Of a DNA stretch of 64,000 nt, positions 13,241 through 26,904 are shown piece by piece; position 1 is the stretch's first letter, and each line of letters begins with the position of its first letter. The notes under the pieces were generated by a model, which searched no databases, was not told where the DNA came from, and saw only the letters and a list, made by a program, of their open reading frames with translations. A program made the position numbers and the translations under genes. The DNA is taken from NCBI RefSeq assembly GCF_020184175.1, contig NC_065530.1:16717260-16781259 (forward strand), given 5' to 3'. Source of the stretch: Aphis gossypii (Eukaryota > Arthropoda > Insecta > Hemiptera > Aphididae).

Positions 13241-16200
13241 GTACGTATATCTAGTTCCGTGACCCCGACCTATAACACGAGAGCAATATCCCCATATATT
13301 GTTTTTTCGGTGATATTATACTCGCGCGATCTATGAACTATATAGTAGCACACTTTTGACTTTTGTATCTGTTCTTTTCTGTATATATTACTTGTTAAAG
13401 CTTGCCCGCCAATATTAGAAAAAAACGCCAATATTTTATTTCCAACTCCGCCGAAGGTTTTAATGGCAGGTGGATACGCGTATATTAGGTTATGAGTGCG
13501 AGGTTATTGCAATATACGTTATATTACTGCTGCTATATACCTCACTTGTCCGCCGACTACTGCCACCGGTGTTTACACTGTTTTTCCGTGCGTTTCGCAT
13601 TTCACCGCTCGCAAACCACAGACCTTAGTTGTGACGATACAACGTCGTTACACACATTCCATCCGTTTGCGAACCGCCCATTGTACTGCACGAAATGTGT
13701 GTGCAATCATACGCGCCAGGTTTTGTAAATGTCAATGGGGGCCGAATTTACTAATTATTATATCCATAACTTTTGCCCTTCAAAATAATTTAAATATATG
13801 TGGTTAAATAGTAGAGACGAAGGAATAGTAGACTACTTATGTCTATATTTTTAACTGTCTCCTCTTAAATTAAACTCAAATCTCAATTTTTTCAATGGGG
13901 GCTACGGCCCCCAAGCACCCATGCAGTCGGCGCCTATATGTCTGCGATACGAATTGCAATGTACGGCTTACGACCGGTAAGGTTAACACGACCGGAAATA
14001 TATTGTCATTTATTCCATATTAGTTCATATATTTGATTTAAGTTTTAGTAGTAGAAAATCGGTAGGTTATTATATTATAGGTACGCCGCGCTTCCATAAT
14101 CCTTGGGTTTGACCGACGTAGGTCGTCGTGTGTACCTCAACGCGAGTACGTCTCACTGTACCAAGATCACCCGACTCGTTATCATTCGTTGTATTTGTGA
14201 CGAATTCGCTGTGTGTGTGTCTCTCTAAATCCTTGGGCAGAGCACAAGGCAGGTAATAATAATATAGGAATAGAAGTAATTACTAATTATACAGGTGTCG
14301 TGGCCATCGTGAATACGATTATTCGATTATTAAGAATTTATTCGGACCTTGACTGATCGATATAAAATAACGTATTGTATTTTTGTGTGCGCGTGTGTAT
14401 TAGTGAAGTTATAGACAAACAGATAATTAGAAAAAAATACCCCGTGTTCATTATTGTTCTTTTAAGTCTATAGCCACACAAAAGCATTATTATTAAAGAT
14501 ATTATTACGTAAATTTCAACTATTATATCATGTATATAGACAGTAGTTTTGCTTACATGCCTATGAACTACGACCTATTCACATCGATCTACATATGTAC
14601 CTATTTCCTATATTATATAGGTATATTATATACATCAAGCATAATAAATAATAATCATTTGTTGTCTTATGTACTTTTGCCCATTGTTAAAGGTAAATTT
14701 GATGGTAAATTGAATCGCCAATAGGATAACAATAGGTAATACCAGATTCTCGGTATAGGTACCTAATCAACAAACTATTTTGACAATTGACATAATAAAT
14801 AGGTATTATAGTTCATGTCTATATAATTGGTCATTATTTGTACAAGATTGCTTATCAAAGTATGTTCTGCGCAATTCACTGGGGTATTCTTAAATCGTCT
14901 GTACCTTTCTGTCTAAAAAAAAATATTACATCCATAAATTTGGAAATGTTTCAATTAGATTTGTCTTTCGTCAAGGTTACCTCATTAAGCAATCTTAAGT
15001 TCTTAACTGGTGTAAAATAGTTATTAGGTGAATACTATTAGCCGTAGGTATGCGTCGTCTACGTTTCTTCGTTCGATCTAACATTTCCTCTTCAATAATA
15101 TTTATTATATTTTACTAATAATACGTAGGTAATTATTGTTAAATAGTTTTGTAATTTATTAAATATTTGCCACAAGTTTATACTGTATATTTTTTGACGA
15201 TTATTATTTCAAGTAATTTGTATTTACTATTTAATACTAAAAAAATAGGGTTGACGAACGATGATCCAAACACCTGAATCTGCCTATACGAATACCATTA
15301 TTTTAATCGTACAAATAATTTTATTCTTTATGAATTTGATATAATAATAATTATCTGAGCTTGGTAATAAAATGAAGTACTTAATATTTACAGTTTGTCA
15401 AAAAAGTAGAAAAGTTAAGATAGGTTTCAGAAACTATAAATATATATAATGTAGGTACTGTGTATTCTAGTGTTTCCCAATCTTTTTTCTTATGACAAGC
15501 TACAAATTTACTTTTGTATGGTAGTCACCTCCCTGCCAAAAAAATAAACGTATCAACTTTGCCATTAATTATAGTTCAGTAATATTAATAAAAATGTTTA
15601 TTGTAAACAATTTCATCATTTAATTTTAATAATATTATGCAATATTAAACGAGTACTTCTGTAGTTCTGTTAAATATTACGATATTTTTAAATTTAAATT
15701 AATTTTAAATTTACTTATAATGTTATTAGATGTTTGATCAATTAAAAAAATATTGTGATTCAATTTTGGGTCGAAATATATGTATTGGGAAACATTGACG
15801 TGTAGTCTTCTATAATAGGGACTATAACGATTATAAATTACAATATAATAATTTCAATACCAATAATCGTCAACAAGCAAATAATCAACAGTAAGCATTA
15901 AGTTGAATATTTGATTTTTAAACGTTGAATATGATCGTATGAGATCTTTTTCTTTCTATACTTACTAGTTACAATGATTTACACGTTTATAAAGCATATT
16001 TTATCTACTATCGAATAATAATTTACAGTGTCAATCCGGTTATTGTGCTGCTTTAACTTATGAATTTGTAATTACTACGAACATTGTGCATAAACATTTT
16101 ACATACAGCAAAGAAACATACAGCACTTGGTGCTTAGTAGTTTCAGTTAGTAATAACTTACCTACTAAGAATAATAGTGACTGCAATATTAACAAGCTCT

Positions 16201-19200
16201 ATTAACAACTTTATCAAGTGGTTATTTTGGGTATTAAAATTCTCTCATTGTCATATTCTTTGAATAGTTATAAACTCATCAATCCGATTTAGAATAAAAC
16301 GTCATACGTTTTTTGTATACAATTAATAGTTACTAATATGCTTATAACAAGAACTCTTATGATTATATTTGACGTAATTAACATGTCATCGTGTGTCGAT
16401 TGACACGTACTAATTTACCTTTGAGGAAATAAGCAATAAAATTCTCATTAGTATTCTCGAAAACTAAATGTACTGCACGAAGAGTTTTTTTTTTAATCTT
16501 TAATTGTATTAAAGTAGCAAGTGTTTGAATTGTTGAAGTATCATCTTTACACGTGATTAATACTAATAATAACTTAAGTGGGAGTTTGTAAGTCTAAGTA
16601 TTATATGCTTTTCAAGATAACCTTTTCGACTTAATAGTAAAAACATTAAAAACAAAACGTTTGTTGAGAATTAAGAATTCTTTGAACTTTGATATTATGA
16701 TATACATTTTAACGATTAATCCTTTCACTATCATTTTTTCAGAAATCCTGCTTGATTGTGAACGGTTAAATAAACATTTTCAAGAACGTTTACATTTCGT
16801 AAAAAAGAATATTAAAAAATTTGACTCATCGTACATATATTTATGTGTATAGTGCATTATTTCCATATTTCTATTATACAAAAGATAAATGACGATTACA
16901 TATTTTTAGTACCTAAACATATTACGATTTCATATTCTTACTAATAAAATGATTTCAAAATAGCGCGTTGTCAATTGTTATAATATTATGTAGTCGTGTA
17001 TCAATCGAAAAATAAAATATTAGTTACGGCATATCGGCATTGTCCGTAAAGCGTAAACATAATAATCCACAATATTACATTCATACAGGCATACGGTCTA
17101 TTAAATAGTGTGTATATAATGTATAAAATCGATTTTCAGACACGCACGATACTGAATTTCTTTCATCTATTATTACTGACGTAAAAAAATAATAAAATAT
17201 GTGTCCTATTGAGTCCAATCGGTTCGTGTCTTTTGATGTATCTGATGATTACACCTGAAGTTGTATAATGTGCGACTGTCACTGAGTACAACTGTTCGGC
17301 AGATGTCAATTCGTAAACCTTGATATTATTTTCAAACGATTGGACTTAAATATACGACATAATTTTATACTTATATTATTAAATATCGTCCACGTAAAGT
17401 GATTAGTGAGTAGTGTTATTGAGTAAATATGGTTATGTACTGCTTTTCTATACCTTAAAGTCCTAAAATATCAAATAATCGTAATTCTTATTCTGGATTA
17501 AATCACAAAATATACCTATACATCTACGTACCTATATTTTCCATTATCAAACCTCGAAAGACTGTATCTCGTTTACCCTGAATAATACTATAGCTAGATA
17601 TTTGTTATTTACCTCATACCTTGAAGGTATAAAAAAAATAAAAATCTGAAAGTCAGACTTTTGATCAGTTATTATATTTACGTGCAGTACCTACGCTTTT
17701 AATGCACCAAATATATACATTTTTTGAAGGTTTGACTTACTATTATTATTGTCTCTATCCAGTAAATCAAATTCGTTAAGTATATCATGTAATTATACCA
17801 AAAAATTATCGATAAAGTACCTCTATATTATAAAAAAAAAAAATAATAAGTACATTTTTGTACCTGTAGGCTACCTAATGGACATATTGTTATTTATATG
17901 CGACCATGATGGGAGCGACTGTATTGGTAGTTATATTTTTATTTCACTCTAAACTGCCAATGCCATTGTGCAACGTTCATTGAACGGATACAAGCAGACG
18001 AGATATAAAACAGTAAACATAGGTATTATACAGGTATATTTAAATTCTGCATTTAAAATAAATATTTTATACTGTTAATCTTAATACGTAGTTTAGCTAT
18101 AACAACAAACAAAACCAACAGGTGACCTCTAAAAAATAATCTGGTATGTTTTTCAAGAAGTTTTGTTGACCCTGATCGGGTCCACGACTTTTTCATTTTA
18201 ACAACACACGCCGATAATATACACCTATATAAATTATTATTTAATACAATATATGAAAATTGTTTGTTCCTCGTGTTTGGAAATTGTATAGGAATGCATG
18301 AGAATTGTTATTTTATTTGCGCGTCTTGTAATAATTGTAAGCAATATTATTTTGCAATTGATTTACGTGTCAATGACTCTTAAATTATTCCTTTTGATAA
18401 TAATATGTTCACTAGCCGTTTATGTAGAAACAGTATTTAATATCAATTACCTACATGGAATTTATAAGTTCTATGAGGTATTAAATTGACCTATGTGTCA
18501 CATAATAAAATTATATTATATTTATTGATAAAATTCCTTTTTTGCTTTTGCGCACATATTAATATGCACGAGTTCAGAAATATACGTTTAAAATATAATA
18601 TATTTTTCGTTTTATAGAGCTATGCGGTGAACTGCGCTTACAAATATCCGACGAAAGTTCGAGTAGTCGAAGTAGGACCGAGAGATGGTCTACAGAACGA
18701 ATCTAAAAACATACCAACGGACGTCAAAGTGGAATTCATCAATAGACTGTCTGCGACAGGACTTCAAAACGTTGAAGCTACAAGGTGAGTGACGAATATT
18801 TAATAACATAATGGTTATCGTATAGACTGCAACGTGCATTTTACGTGTAACCTGCAGTTACCACTAATGGCATCGCTATTCAATCATATTATTATAACCT
18901 ATAATATATGAATATAATATGTACCTAGGTATTATTCATCAGCAATTAGGTTTTATTTTTTTTTATACAAATTATTATACTTATTTTACATAAAAAATAT
19001 ATCCAAGGTTCGTTTTGATTTTAGTTTCGTTTCCCCAAAATGGGTGCCGCAAATGGCCGACCACTCGGACGTGTACAGCAAGATCGACAAAGTGGCCGGT
19101 GTGTCGTATCCGGTGCTGGTGCCGAATATGCGAGGTCTACTCACAGCCGTACGTATACTTACAAATTTATTTGACTCAGGCGTTTTGTATGCCCTGATTT

Positions 19201-21430
19201 AATGTTTCGATATCGTTTTCAGATGCAACACGACGTTAAAGAAATCGCCGTCTTCGGGTCCGCTTCTGAAGGGTTTAGTCAAAAGAACATTGGCTGCAGC
19301 ATTGCCGAGAGCCTAGAAAGGTTCGAAGATGTAGTGTCCACTGCTTTGGACCACGGTATCAAAGTCCGCGGGTATATCTCTTGCGTGTGCGGGTGTCCGT
19401 ACGACGGTGCTGTATCGCCCCAAGACGTCGCTAAGGTAGTTGAAATACATAATTCACTCATGTATGAATTATTTTTTTAGACAGAAAAATATTTTAATAT
19501 TTTATACAGTAATAATAATAATAATAATAATAATATATATTTCATTAAATAATATTTAACAATAAATAAAAGCGTAAAATAAACGCATACATAATACTCC
19601 TCCAATAAGAGCGTAGTTTGTTTTAAAGTGAGTGAGTTCAAATAAAGACAAATATTAGAAGTTAAATTAATAAAATAATTTTCTGAAAAGTTATTAAAAT
19701 AATAATAAAAAAACAGCTTAAGAACATTCTTTCAGAAAATATGCTACACTTGTACTTTTGAGCAAGTTTAGGGGGAGAAAAAGTGTTTACAGAATAAAAA
19801 ATAAATAATTAATAAACATCATTGTAAAACCAATACATTCCTCACTCCTCTTAGAATCTAAAAAATAACAATAATATATAGGTTAACACCATTAATTATA
19901 TATTACATTATATACTAATACTAAACTATTGTTAAAGTTAAACTTTTTAACATAATTTGTTAGCATTTTTAATTATTTTCAAATCAATAATTTATTGTTT
20001 ACAAAGATCTATTCCTACGTGTATTATATTTATATTTCCAAATTGTTTGTTAACTTTTATAATATTTTATTAAATTAATCTGTTTATTACAATACCTATA
20101 TTAATTGGATATGTGTAATTATTATATTAGTTAATCCAAGTATCTGGTTGTAACAAAATTGTGTTTATGTAAATATTTAGATATCCGACGCGTTGTATAA
20201 AATGGGCTGTTACGAGATTTCTCTTGGAGACACGATTGGTATCGGCACACCGGGCTCAATAAGGGCAATGTTACAAGAAGTCATGGAAATTGTGCCTGTC
20301 GAAAATTTGGCTCTTCATTGTCATGATACTTATGGACAGGCGTTGTCTAACATACTTACTGCTCTCGAGGTATGCACAATAAACGCTGTTATTCCGAATC
20401 CGTGAAAATAACCAAAAGCTTGACTCCAATATCTAGCTAGATTAGACGTATCTTAACATTTCTAGTTTTTGGATACATTTTAATGTTGGATATATATTAT
20501 TATATTTTATCGCGATGCTCGGACAGGAAAATTATAATTTTTATTGACTTAATTTAAATCTTATTTACCATACATCATGAGTGTTTTTTGAAGAGAGTAT
20601 ATTAATTTGTTCAATTGAAATAATATTGTAATGAGTAATAACACGGTCGAACGAATGAACAAACATTAATATTATATTATATTAATTTTCATTAGGGATG
20701 TGAATCTATGAATTTGCACATCAATAAATTTAATTTTAAATTCAAAATAAGTGCGTTATACAAATTTGATATAAATCAATATACCAAATTTTAGTTTGCA
20801 CGATTTCGTATATTTTGGATTTTTAGTTTATAATACTATACTGTTATATTTTATTTTATGGTTTTTTGTTTCTTTCAATACAAAAATATATTATTCTTAC
20901 ATCAGAGATTAGTCCAGTTGTGCAGAAGACCCCTAACAGGCAAAGAGTAGGTAGACACACAAATCAGGATTACACATATAAGACCTATGTAGGTGACCAT
21001 TTGGTTGGGTATTTTAACAAAAACAAAAAAAATACTTAACCCCATTAATTAGTAGATAAATACAGTTAGCCACACCACTAAATTTATATAATATTACTCA
21101 ATACTTAAAATATAATATTATAATGGAACGTTACTTTTCTTGTTCTAGATGGGGATTTCAGTATTCGACTCGTCGGTGGCCGGTCTTGGCGGCTGTCCTT
21201 ACGCCAGAGGTGCATCTGGCAACGTGGCTACCGAAGATTTGATTTACATGTTAGAAGGGATGGGCATCGAAACTGGTGTTGACATGGACCTGTTACTGAG
21301 TGCTGGCAGATATATTTGCGAAGAGCTGGGAAAAAGTACGGAATCGAAAGTGGCCAGAGCGCTGTCTGGAAAAGAAAAACCTATGAAATTCTTGCAATCC
21401 TACAGAAATCAACCATCACTCAAGAACTAA
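13172..21430 (+). CDS. HMGCL: 3-hydroxy-3-methylglutaryl-CoA lyase, mitochondrial (six coding exons)
   Basis: Coding exons are 13172-13240, 18618-18784, 19025-19148, 19223-19435, 20181-20369 and 21149-21430; all introns are GT-AG and the frame stays open for 347 residues. The enzyme splits HMG-CoA into acetoacetate and acetyl-CoA, the last step of leucine breakdown and of ketogenesis, in the mitochondrial matrix. The known catalytic and metal-binding residues of the human enzyme are all present at a constant offset of +4: Arg45 and Asp46 in GPRDGLQ, Glu76, His237 and His239 in HCHD, Cys270 in GLGGCPYA, and Asn279. Residues 1-28 are rich in Ser and Arg and fit a mitochondrial presequence. The first ATG in the exon 1 frame is at 13172. 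The C-terminus runs about 20 residues past the human end and lacks the Cys-Lys-Leu tail. Intron 1 is 5.4 kb; the others are 74-779 bp. Assignment is from motif recognition, not a database search. Confidence 0.96.
13707..13938. mobile_element. Transposon remnant with GGCGCC ends
   Basis: An AT-rich centre is bounded by GC-rich ends containing CAATGGGGGCC on one side and TTTTCAATGGGGGCTACGG on the other. The extremes are ACGCGCCAGG and the inverted GGCGCCGAC. The GGGGGC(N)GCCCCC pattern is typical of short insect MITE termini. Class is not assigned and the target duplication is unclear. Confidence 0.5.
15468..15799. mobile_element. hAT-like MITE in HMGCL intron 1
   Basis: A ~330-bp element begins (C)TAGTGTTTCCCAATC and ends ATTGGGAAACATTG, an 11-bp inverted repeat of the CAGTGTTTCCCAA type found in hAT elements. 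Similar flanking bases (GTGTATTC on the left, GTGTAGTC on the right) could be a mutated 8-bp target duplication. No coding capacity. Confidence 0.65.
18618..18784 (+). CDS. HMGCL: HMGCL coding exon 2
   Basis: Encodes residues 24-79, including the catalytic GPRDGLQNE motif (Arg45, Asp46) and Glu76. The acceptor is TTTATAG; the donor GTGAGT splits the Ser79 codon after two bases. Confidence 0.95.
19025..19148 (+). CDS. HMGCL: HMGCL coding exon 3
   Basis: Encodes residues 79-120 with the conserved SFVSPKWVPQMADH block of the TIM-barrel wall. It follows a TTTTAG acceptor and ends at a GTACGT donor in phase 0. Confidence 0.95.
19223..19435 (+). CDS. HMGCL: HMGCL coding exon 4
   Basis: Encodes residues 121-191, exactly 71 codons. 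It carries the family blocks EIAVFGSASE and GYISCVCGCPYDG. The acceptor is TTTTCAG and the donor GTAGTT is slightly weak. Confidence 0.95.
19815..19865 (+). repeat. Dispersed repeat, copy 2 (HMGCL intron 4)
   Basis: Second copy of the same family, with ATCATTGTAAAACCAATACA and TTAGAATCTAAAA. It lies in the 745-bp intron between HMGCL exons 4 and 5. Confidence 0.75.
20181..20369 (+). CDS. HMGCL: HMGCL coding exon 5
   Basis: Encodes residues 192-254, exactly 63 codons, with ISLGDTIGIGTPG and the metal-binding HCHDTYGQA motif (His237, His239). It is bounded by ATTTAG and GTATGC splice sites, phase 0 on both sides. Confidence 0.95.
21149..21430 (+). CDS. HMGCL: HMGCL coding exon 6 (terminal)
   Basis: Encodes residues 255-347 and the TAA stop, with the family active-site signature SSVAGLGGCPYA (Cys270) and GASGN (Asn279). 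The last ~20 residues extend beyond the human protein. There is no canonical AATAAA within the first few hundred bases after the stop, so the transcript end is undetermined. Confidence 0.95.
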   Translation: MGISVFDSSVAGLGGCPYARGASGNVATEDLIYMLEGMGIETGVDMDLLLSAGRYICEELGKSTESKVARALSGKEKPMKFLQSYRNQPSLKN

Positions 21431-24400
21431 TGATCTTCTCGACGCCTATAAATTATTCCATTTCACTCATTAGCCACTCGAATTATCTCTATACGCTATC
21501 GTTTTGTGTAATTTAGTGACTTTTTAATTATTTATAAAAGACTGAATCTATTATGTTTATCATGAATGTGACTTTGACCGTAATTTTTTTTATATTTTAC
21601 TATCGTATATGAATAATTTATATAATATTTTATTTTATTACTATATTATTACTTTCGCTATTATACGCATTGCACGTGGACAAATACCCGATCATCTGAC
21701 ATATATAGGCACAATTTGTGAAAGAGGGATGTACTTGGATTGTGGGTGGATTAGCACCTAAATACGCTTCTCTAAATTATTTTATCAAATTGCGTACAAT
21801 TGTATTACTTAAGCTATACGATTTATATGTATCAACTTATCTGTTAAAAATGATTTGTATGTTTTCCATCCGTGAATGTATTTTTTTAGAATGATATTAT
21901 TAAGTAGTACCTAATATTATATGATATATTTTTATAAACGATTATTTTTAATATATTTAAAATTAAAATCAATAAGTTTTACATATTTAATGGTTCTATT
22001 TCTATGTACGATCAAGTTATTTATTTAAAAACTATGAGTTTTAAATTCTGATCAAAAAATTGAAGAATAAGACCAAGTGTCATAATATTAGCTTTGGCTA
22101 ATATATGATTTAGTTGGTCATCAGTTACTTATTTAAACAAAAAAAAAAATAATAATAAAAATCATATATTGTGTTACTGATTAATGATTTTCAATTCTTA
22201 GAAACAAGTGCAATAATACATTATGAATAGCTTTTTATTATGCAAATAACAAAGTAATCAATTATAATGTAGCAGTATTAAAGTATAAACAAATATGTCT
22301 AAATGATTAATTCATTTTGATTTTTGTTGAATACTTTTAACACAGCTATTTATTATCGTTTATATTATAGACATTATTTAATTAATAATGTTTGTAAATA
22401 AACAAAAATTGTTCAGTGGCATAAATATACAGAGAAAAGATTTAAAAAAGTGATAGAAACCAAATTCAAATAAATAGATAACATAATATATATTTATGAT
22501 TACGAATATATGTTTTAGTATTTTTACGTACCACCTCGAAATATGGTAAATCACTATTTTTTAAATAAAGAAAATATTTCATGTATCTAATAATAGTAGT
22601 GACAATCAAGACTTATTTTACGCATCTAATATAAGAAATTAAAATAAGAAATATTTATTATGTTAATTTAATGCTGCGAAAGTGTTTTTATTATTTATTT
22701 TTTTATAAACTACTTGGCCTCGACGTAAACAAAAATAATGTAATTCTAATAATAACTTGAAACTTTTAAAAATATTTACTACGCTAATTTTACTTTTTAA
22801 CGTTAAATGAATACGCGACAAATTCGTTTCTTTTAGTTTAGCTATAAACGTTATGAACTGTTTATATTAAAAAGCTTTTGAACACATTTGAAAACATGTA
22901 ATAAATTATAGTAATAAAAATAAGAAAAAATTTAGATGAAAAAACTATTTTCTTTTAAGAGTTACAATACGAAAATAGGAATAAAAAAAATTTAAGCAAA
23001 TATTTGTTAAGATAATGTTTTTGTAGTACTTATTATCATTATCAGTACATACAATTTCATAATATTTTCTTTATCGATATTTAAATTCATCAACGAACAC
23101 TACAGAGCAACTTGAAAAATATGTCAAATTTATCATTGACTTTTACTGGCAAACAAAACTTTAATTTTAATTTTTAAGTGTCCATAAAACTATGAATAAA
23201 AATGTTTGAAAAACATGTGTGTACCCACTACTGATGACCTGATAATTTGTAAAACCTGAGATATGTAAATACTTTTTTGTATACACAATACACATTAAAA
23301 TGCATTATGTAATAACTATACTATACGACTAATAATGTTAAATATATTTGTCCGAACTTAATTATTTCTTCTATCAAATTAATAAAAAAACTACGAGAAT
23401 GCATTACAAATTCACAGAATTTGCTAAGAATATTATTGCTCAACAGCTCAGCGATTTAAATTAAATTGTTACCTAAATCCAAGAGAAAATACTATTAAAA
23501 CTAAATGGGAATGTACAATTTATATTATATTATATTATTACTTATTGAAAGTTTTGTTGAAATATAATTAATATTTCATAAAAAAACATTATGTCATATA
23601 ATATAATATTATTATTCCTAATTAGCAGTATGTAATTATACACAAGTTCATGACGTCAGCCATCGCCATCTGTTTCCGTTCTATTACAAGGTAAATTTAT
23701 AACGCTTGTTAGTGTTAAAATTAAAAAAAATAGAAATCATTTTAACTTCATGAGAACAATTTTAGTACTTATGTTCCTTGCAGAATCCGCATGTTGTATT
23801 ATGAGATAAGTCTATACATGGAAAAAAGCATTGACGAAAATATCATAATATTTCCCACCTCCAACCTGTCAAGGTTACATAGGTTAACATAGGTATATGG
23901 TAATGACAATATATTTAGTAAGTGCAATAATGTATATCATTTAAAAACGACAACGACCAACTGGTGAGCACATAGCTTGCATTACTTTGGCAATCATTTA
24001 ATCATTTTTATTTTTTATCAGGCCACCATATTATATTCAGGTACGACGAACTTTTAACATGCAGAATGAATATATATTGTGTTTATTTATCTCTAATTCT
24101 TAACGAATTTTAAATTACAACTATCATTCAAACATACGCGATTAGAATATGCGTACAAGGTGAGATTAATAAACTCGAGCAAACTAATCTTTTGTTGGTT
24201 TTAATTATAATTGTTATTAAATAATTTGCTGTTTATCGCAAGGTTGAATGCATATAAATAAAACTTTCCGGATTCACATTAAAATTTTATTTTAGATTTC
24301 TGTATTATATATATTTGTGAAAATCCCAATACACACAAAACTCATTGTGCATAAATTAATTATCTGTAAGGACTTATTTGGACATACGCGATCCAAAATC

Positions 24401-26904
24401 GGATGAAACAATCCAAAGTTTGTATTATCTATTACCAGGTAATTATTAGGTATTAATAGGTATTAATTATTTCGTATGTCCTATACACGCGCTTTCTAAC
24501 CGATCTATTTACACACAATAACCTATAATTTGACTTGGTTTGTCGGTATCCAAATCTACGCTGACTTTAAAATTGATTCAGCTTAACAATTGACTGTATA
24601 GTAATCACCAAATGATCAAACAATAATATTATAATAGTTAAACGAATAAACCACGTTGAGTTTTATCATTTTACGGTCTCCTTCCGCACGCTCTTAGTAT
24701 GTAATCGTCGCGCTTTTTTTACTGTAAATGTACTACATTATAATATATGTATGTTAAAAAATTATCTTATTTGCTTATTGCGCTGAAATACAGACTGTAA
24801 ATATTATTTTATTGAATAAAAACAAAAATACGTTTACATATTACCAATGTAAACTGTAAAGTTAAATAACAATCAGTTTCGTAAAAAATATATAATTCGA
24901 ATACTTCTGAAATTCAAAATTGAAAAGGATGCTATAAAATATTATAGAGATCTTTACTGGTCAACAAAGGTAAATATAAAAGGTATCTTATCCGATCAGT
25001 TTTATCCTCCTATATTTAAATACAAAAAAATACAAATTTAATCCAGTCAGGTCCGAAAAAAGTATACAAGTTATCTGACTTAAACCAATATGATACCATT
25101 GATACCTAAGTTATAAGCGGCGCGTATTAAACCAAACTTTTTGTGATGAACTAAAGAAGTGATTTCTGGTTTTCATCGATATTTTGTGGCGTGACTGCAT
25201 TTGACGGTGCAGTCGTAATTTGTAATATCAATTATTAATTTATTATTATCTGGGTTATCAACTTATGAGTGTTGTAACTTATAAATTCTGTAATGGACTA
25301 TGATAGGTAGCTATTACATAAATCTATAATAGTTTAACCTGTACATAACACAAGCACGTTAAAACTAGGTCGGAGGGGTGAACTGGGACTTGGGATGTTA
25401 ATGGGTTTACGGTTCTTTTCGACTATGTACTCGTAGTATTTAATTTATCCATTGATTTTTCAAATACTTTTTTTTAGATTCTGAACAAAGTGTTGAATGT
25501 ATTGATTCTATACAATGATGTGTGTTTTTTGTGTCTGTGTAATGTGTATGTTGTAATATTTATCCAAATAATGGTTCAATTTAAAACTTCAGGGGTGGTT
25601 TCCGATGGCAATTTGAATATCTTTGATGCATTATAAAAGTCAAGAGTAAAAAATTTACAGCAGTTTCAAAAAAATTGGGAAAACTCTACGAAAAAGTGAA
25701 GCATAAACGGAAATTATTAAAAATGAATAATTATAAATTTGTTTATAATATAATATATAAATTATAAATTGGCTTCCGAATAAACATATCATTACAACCC
25801 GACTTTAATATTGGGCCCAATCTCAGATCGGACATGGTACTAGAGTATAGATACTAGTCTATAGTCTATGGTATAAAAGTATTAATGCGATTCACCTAAG
25901 ATAAACAAATCGAGGTAATATATAGGACTTAATCACAATACTATAGCTTGTCGTGCTACATTCATTCGTATAATGAATTGTAGATATTTATATTTTATAA
26001 ACATAATTAATTATCATAAATCAATGTATCGTGAGTCGTGACATAAAGTAAAGTACTTACAACTGCATATTATAATATGTGACCTATACTAATTTAATAA
26101 ATTATAATATGGAATTGCAGTTGCATGCATAAGATACAAAATCATTAATGGTATTATTATCAAAGTTGGTATTCGGTATCATTTTCGTACTATCGACAGG
26201 AATGTGTTAAAATTTCCGAAACGCATAGATCTCCTTTTTTTTATTACTTATATTATTTAGTTGTGACCGGCGTAAATAACAGTTATTATTTATTTTTTAA
26301 GTCTTCAGTTAAGAAAAGGTACATCTTTTAAAACTAAAATTATATAATATAAATGTATAATTCAATTTCGTTACTCAATCAAATATATATAAATGATAAT
26401 AATTGCGATAATACCTATACTGTAATAAATCACATATAGTTAATTCTTAGTTTTTATTTTCATACATGTTTAGAAAGTTTGTTTCTCAGATTTTAATTTA
26501 ACATATACAACTTGAATAAAACATTCTGTTTATGAGGTTTAAATTAGTTTTAATTTTTCATTTCAAGACTTTGCTGCATTTTTTTTATTGCTATGAAAGT
26601 ATTAGTAAATATAATAATCAACCTATACAATTTTTAATTTACTAAAAAAATCTCATCACATATAAACTACCTATTCATTTCATATCGCAATTAGCTGGTT
26701 TACTATCTAAAATCAAATTCCTTATATTCACATAGAGAATATTTTATAAGATGTAGTTGTCAGCTAGGCGAGCCGCATAGATTAAAAAATGTAATTATTA
26801 ATATTGATGGCGAGATGGTGTCATACACATTTATAATATTTTTCTGCACGATGTTCAAATTGTTTTTTTTTATGTGAAACAACTGCTTAGGTACATCCTG
26901 ATCT
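21431..26904. other. AT-rich intergenic DNA after HMGCL
   Basis: Includes the HMGCL 3' UTR, whose end is not defined. Apart from one dispersed repeat copy at 25475-25522 I see no exon, RNA gene or recognisable element. Confidence 0.45.
25475..25522 (-). repeat. Dispersed repeat, copy 3 (inverted)
   Basis: Third copy, on the minus strand; read on plus it begins TAGATTCTGAACAAAGTG and ends TACAATGATGTG. The presence of three copies in 64 kb suggests a high-copy family, presumably a conserved transposon segment. Confidence 0.75.

Larger units (their letters stand above)
13241..18617 (+). other. HMGCL intron 1
   Basis: A 5.4-kb intron, far longer than the rest of this gene's introns. It contains a GGCGCC-ended transposon remnant (13707-13938), a hAT-like MITE (15468-15799) and a possible orphan exon (16743-16852). 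The first few hundred bases remain CpG-rich. Confidence 0.7.
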
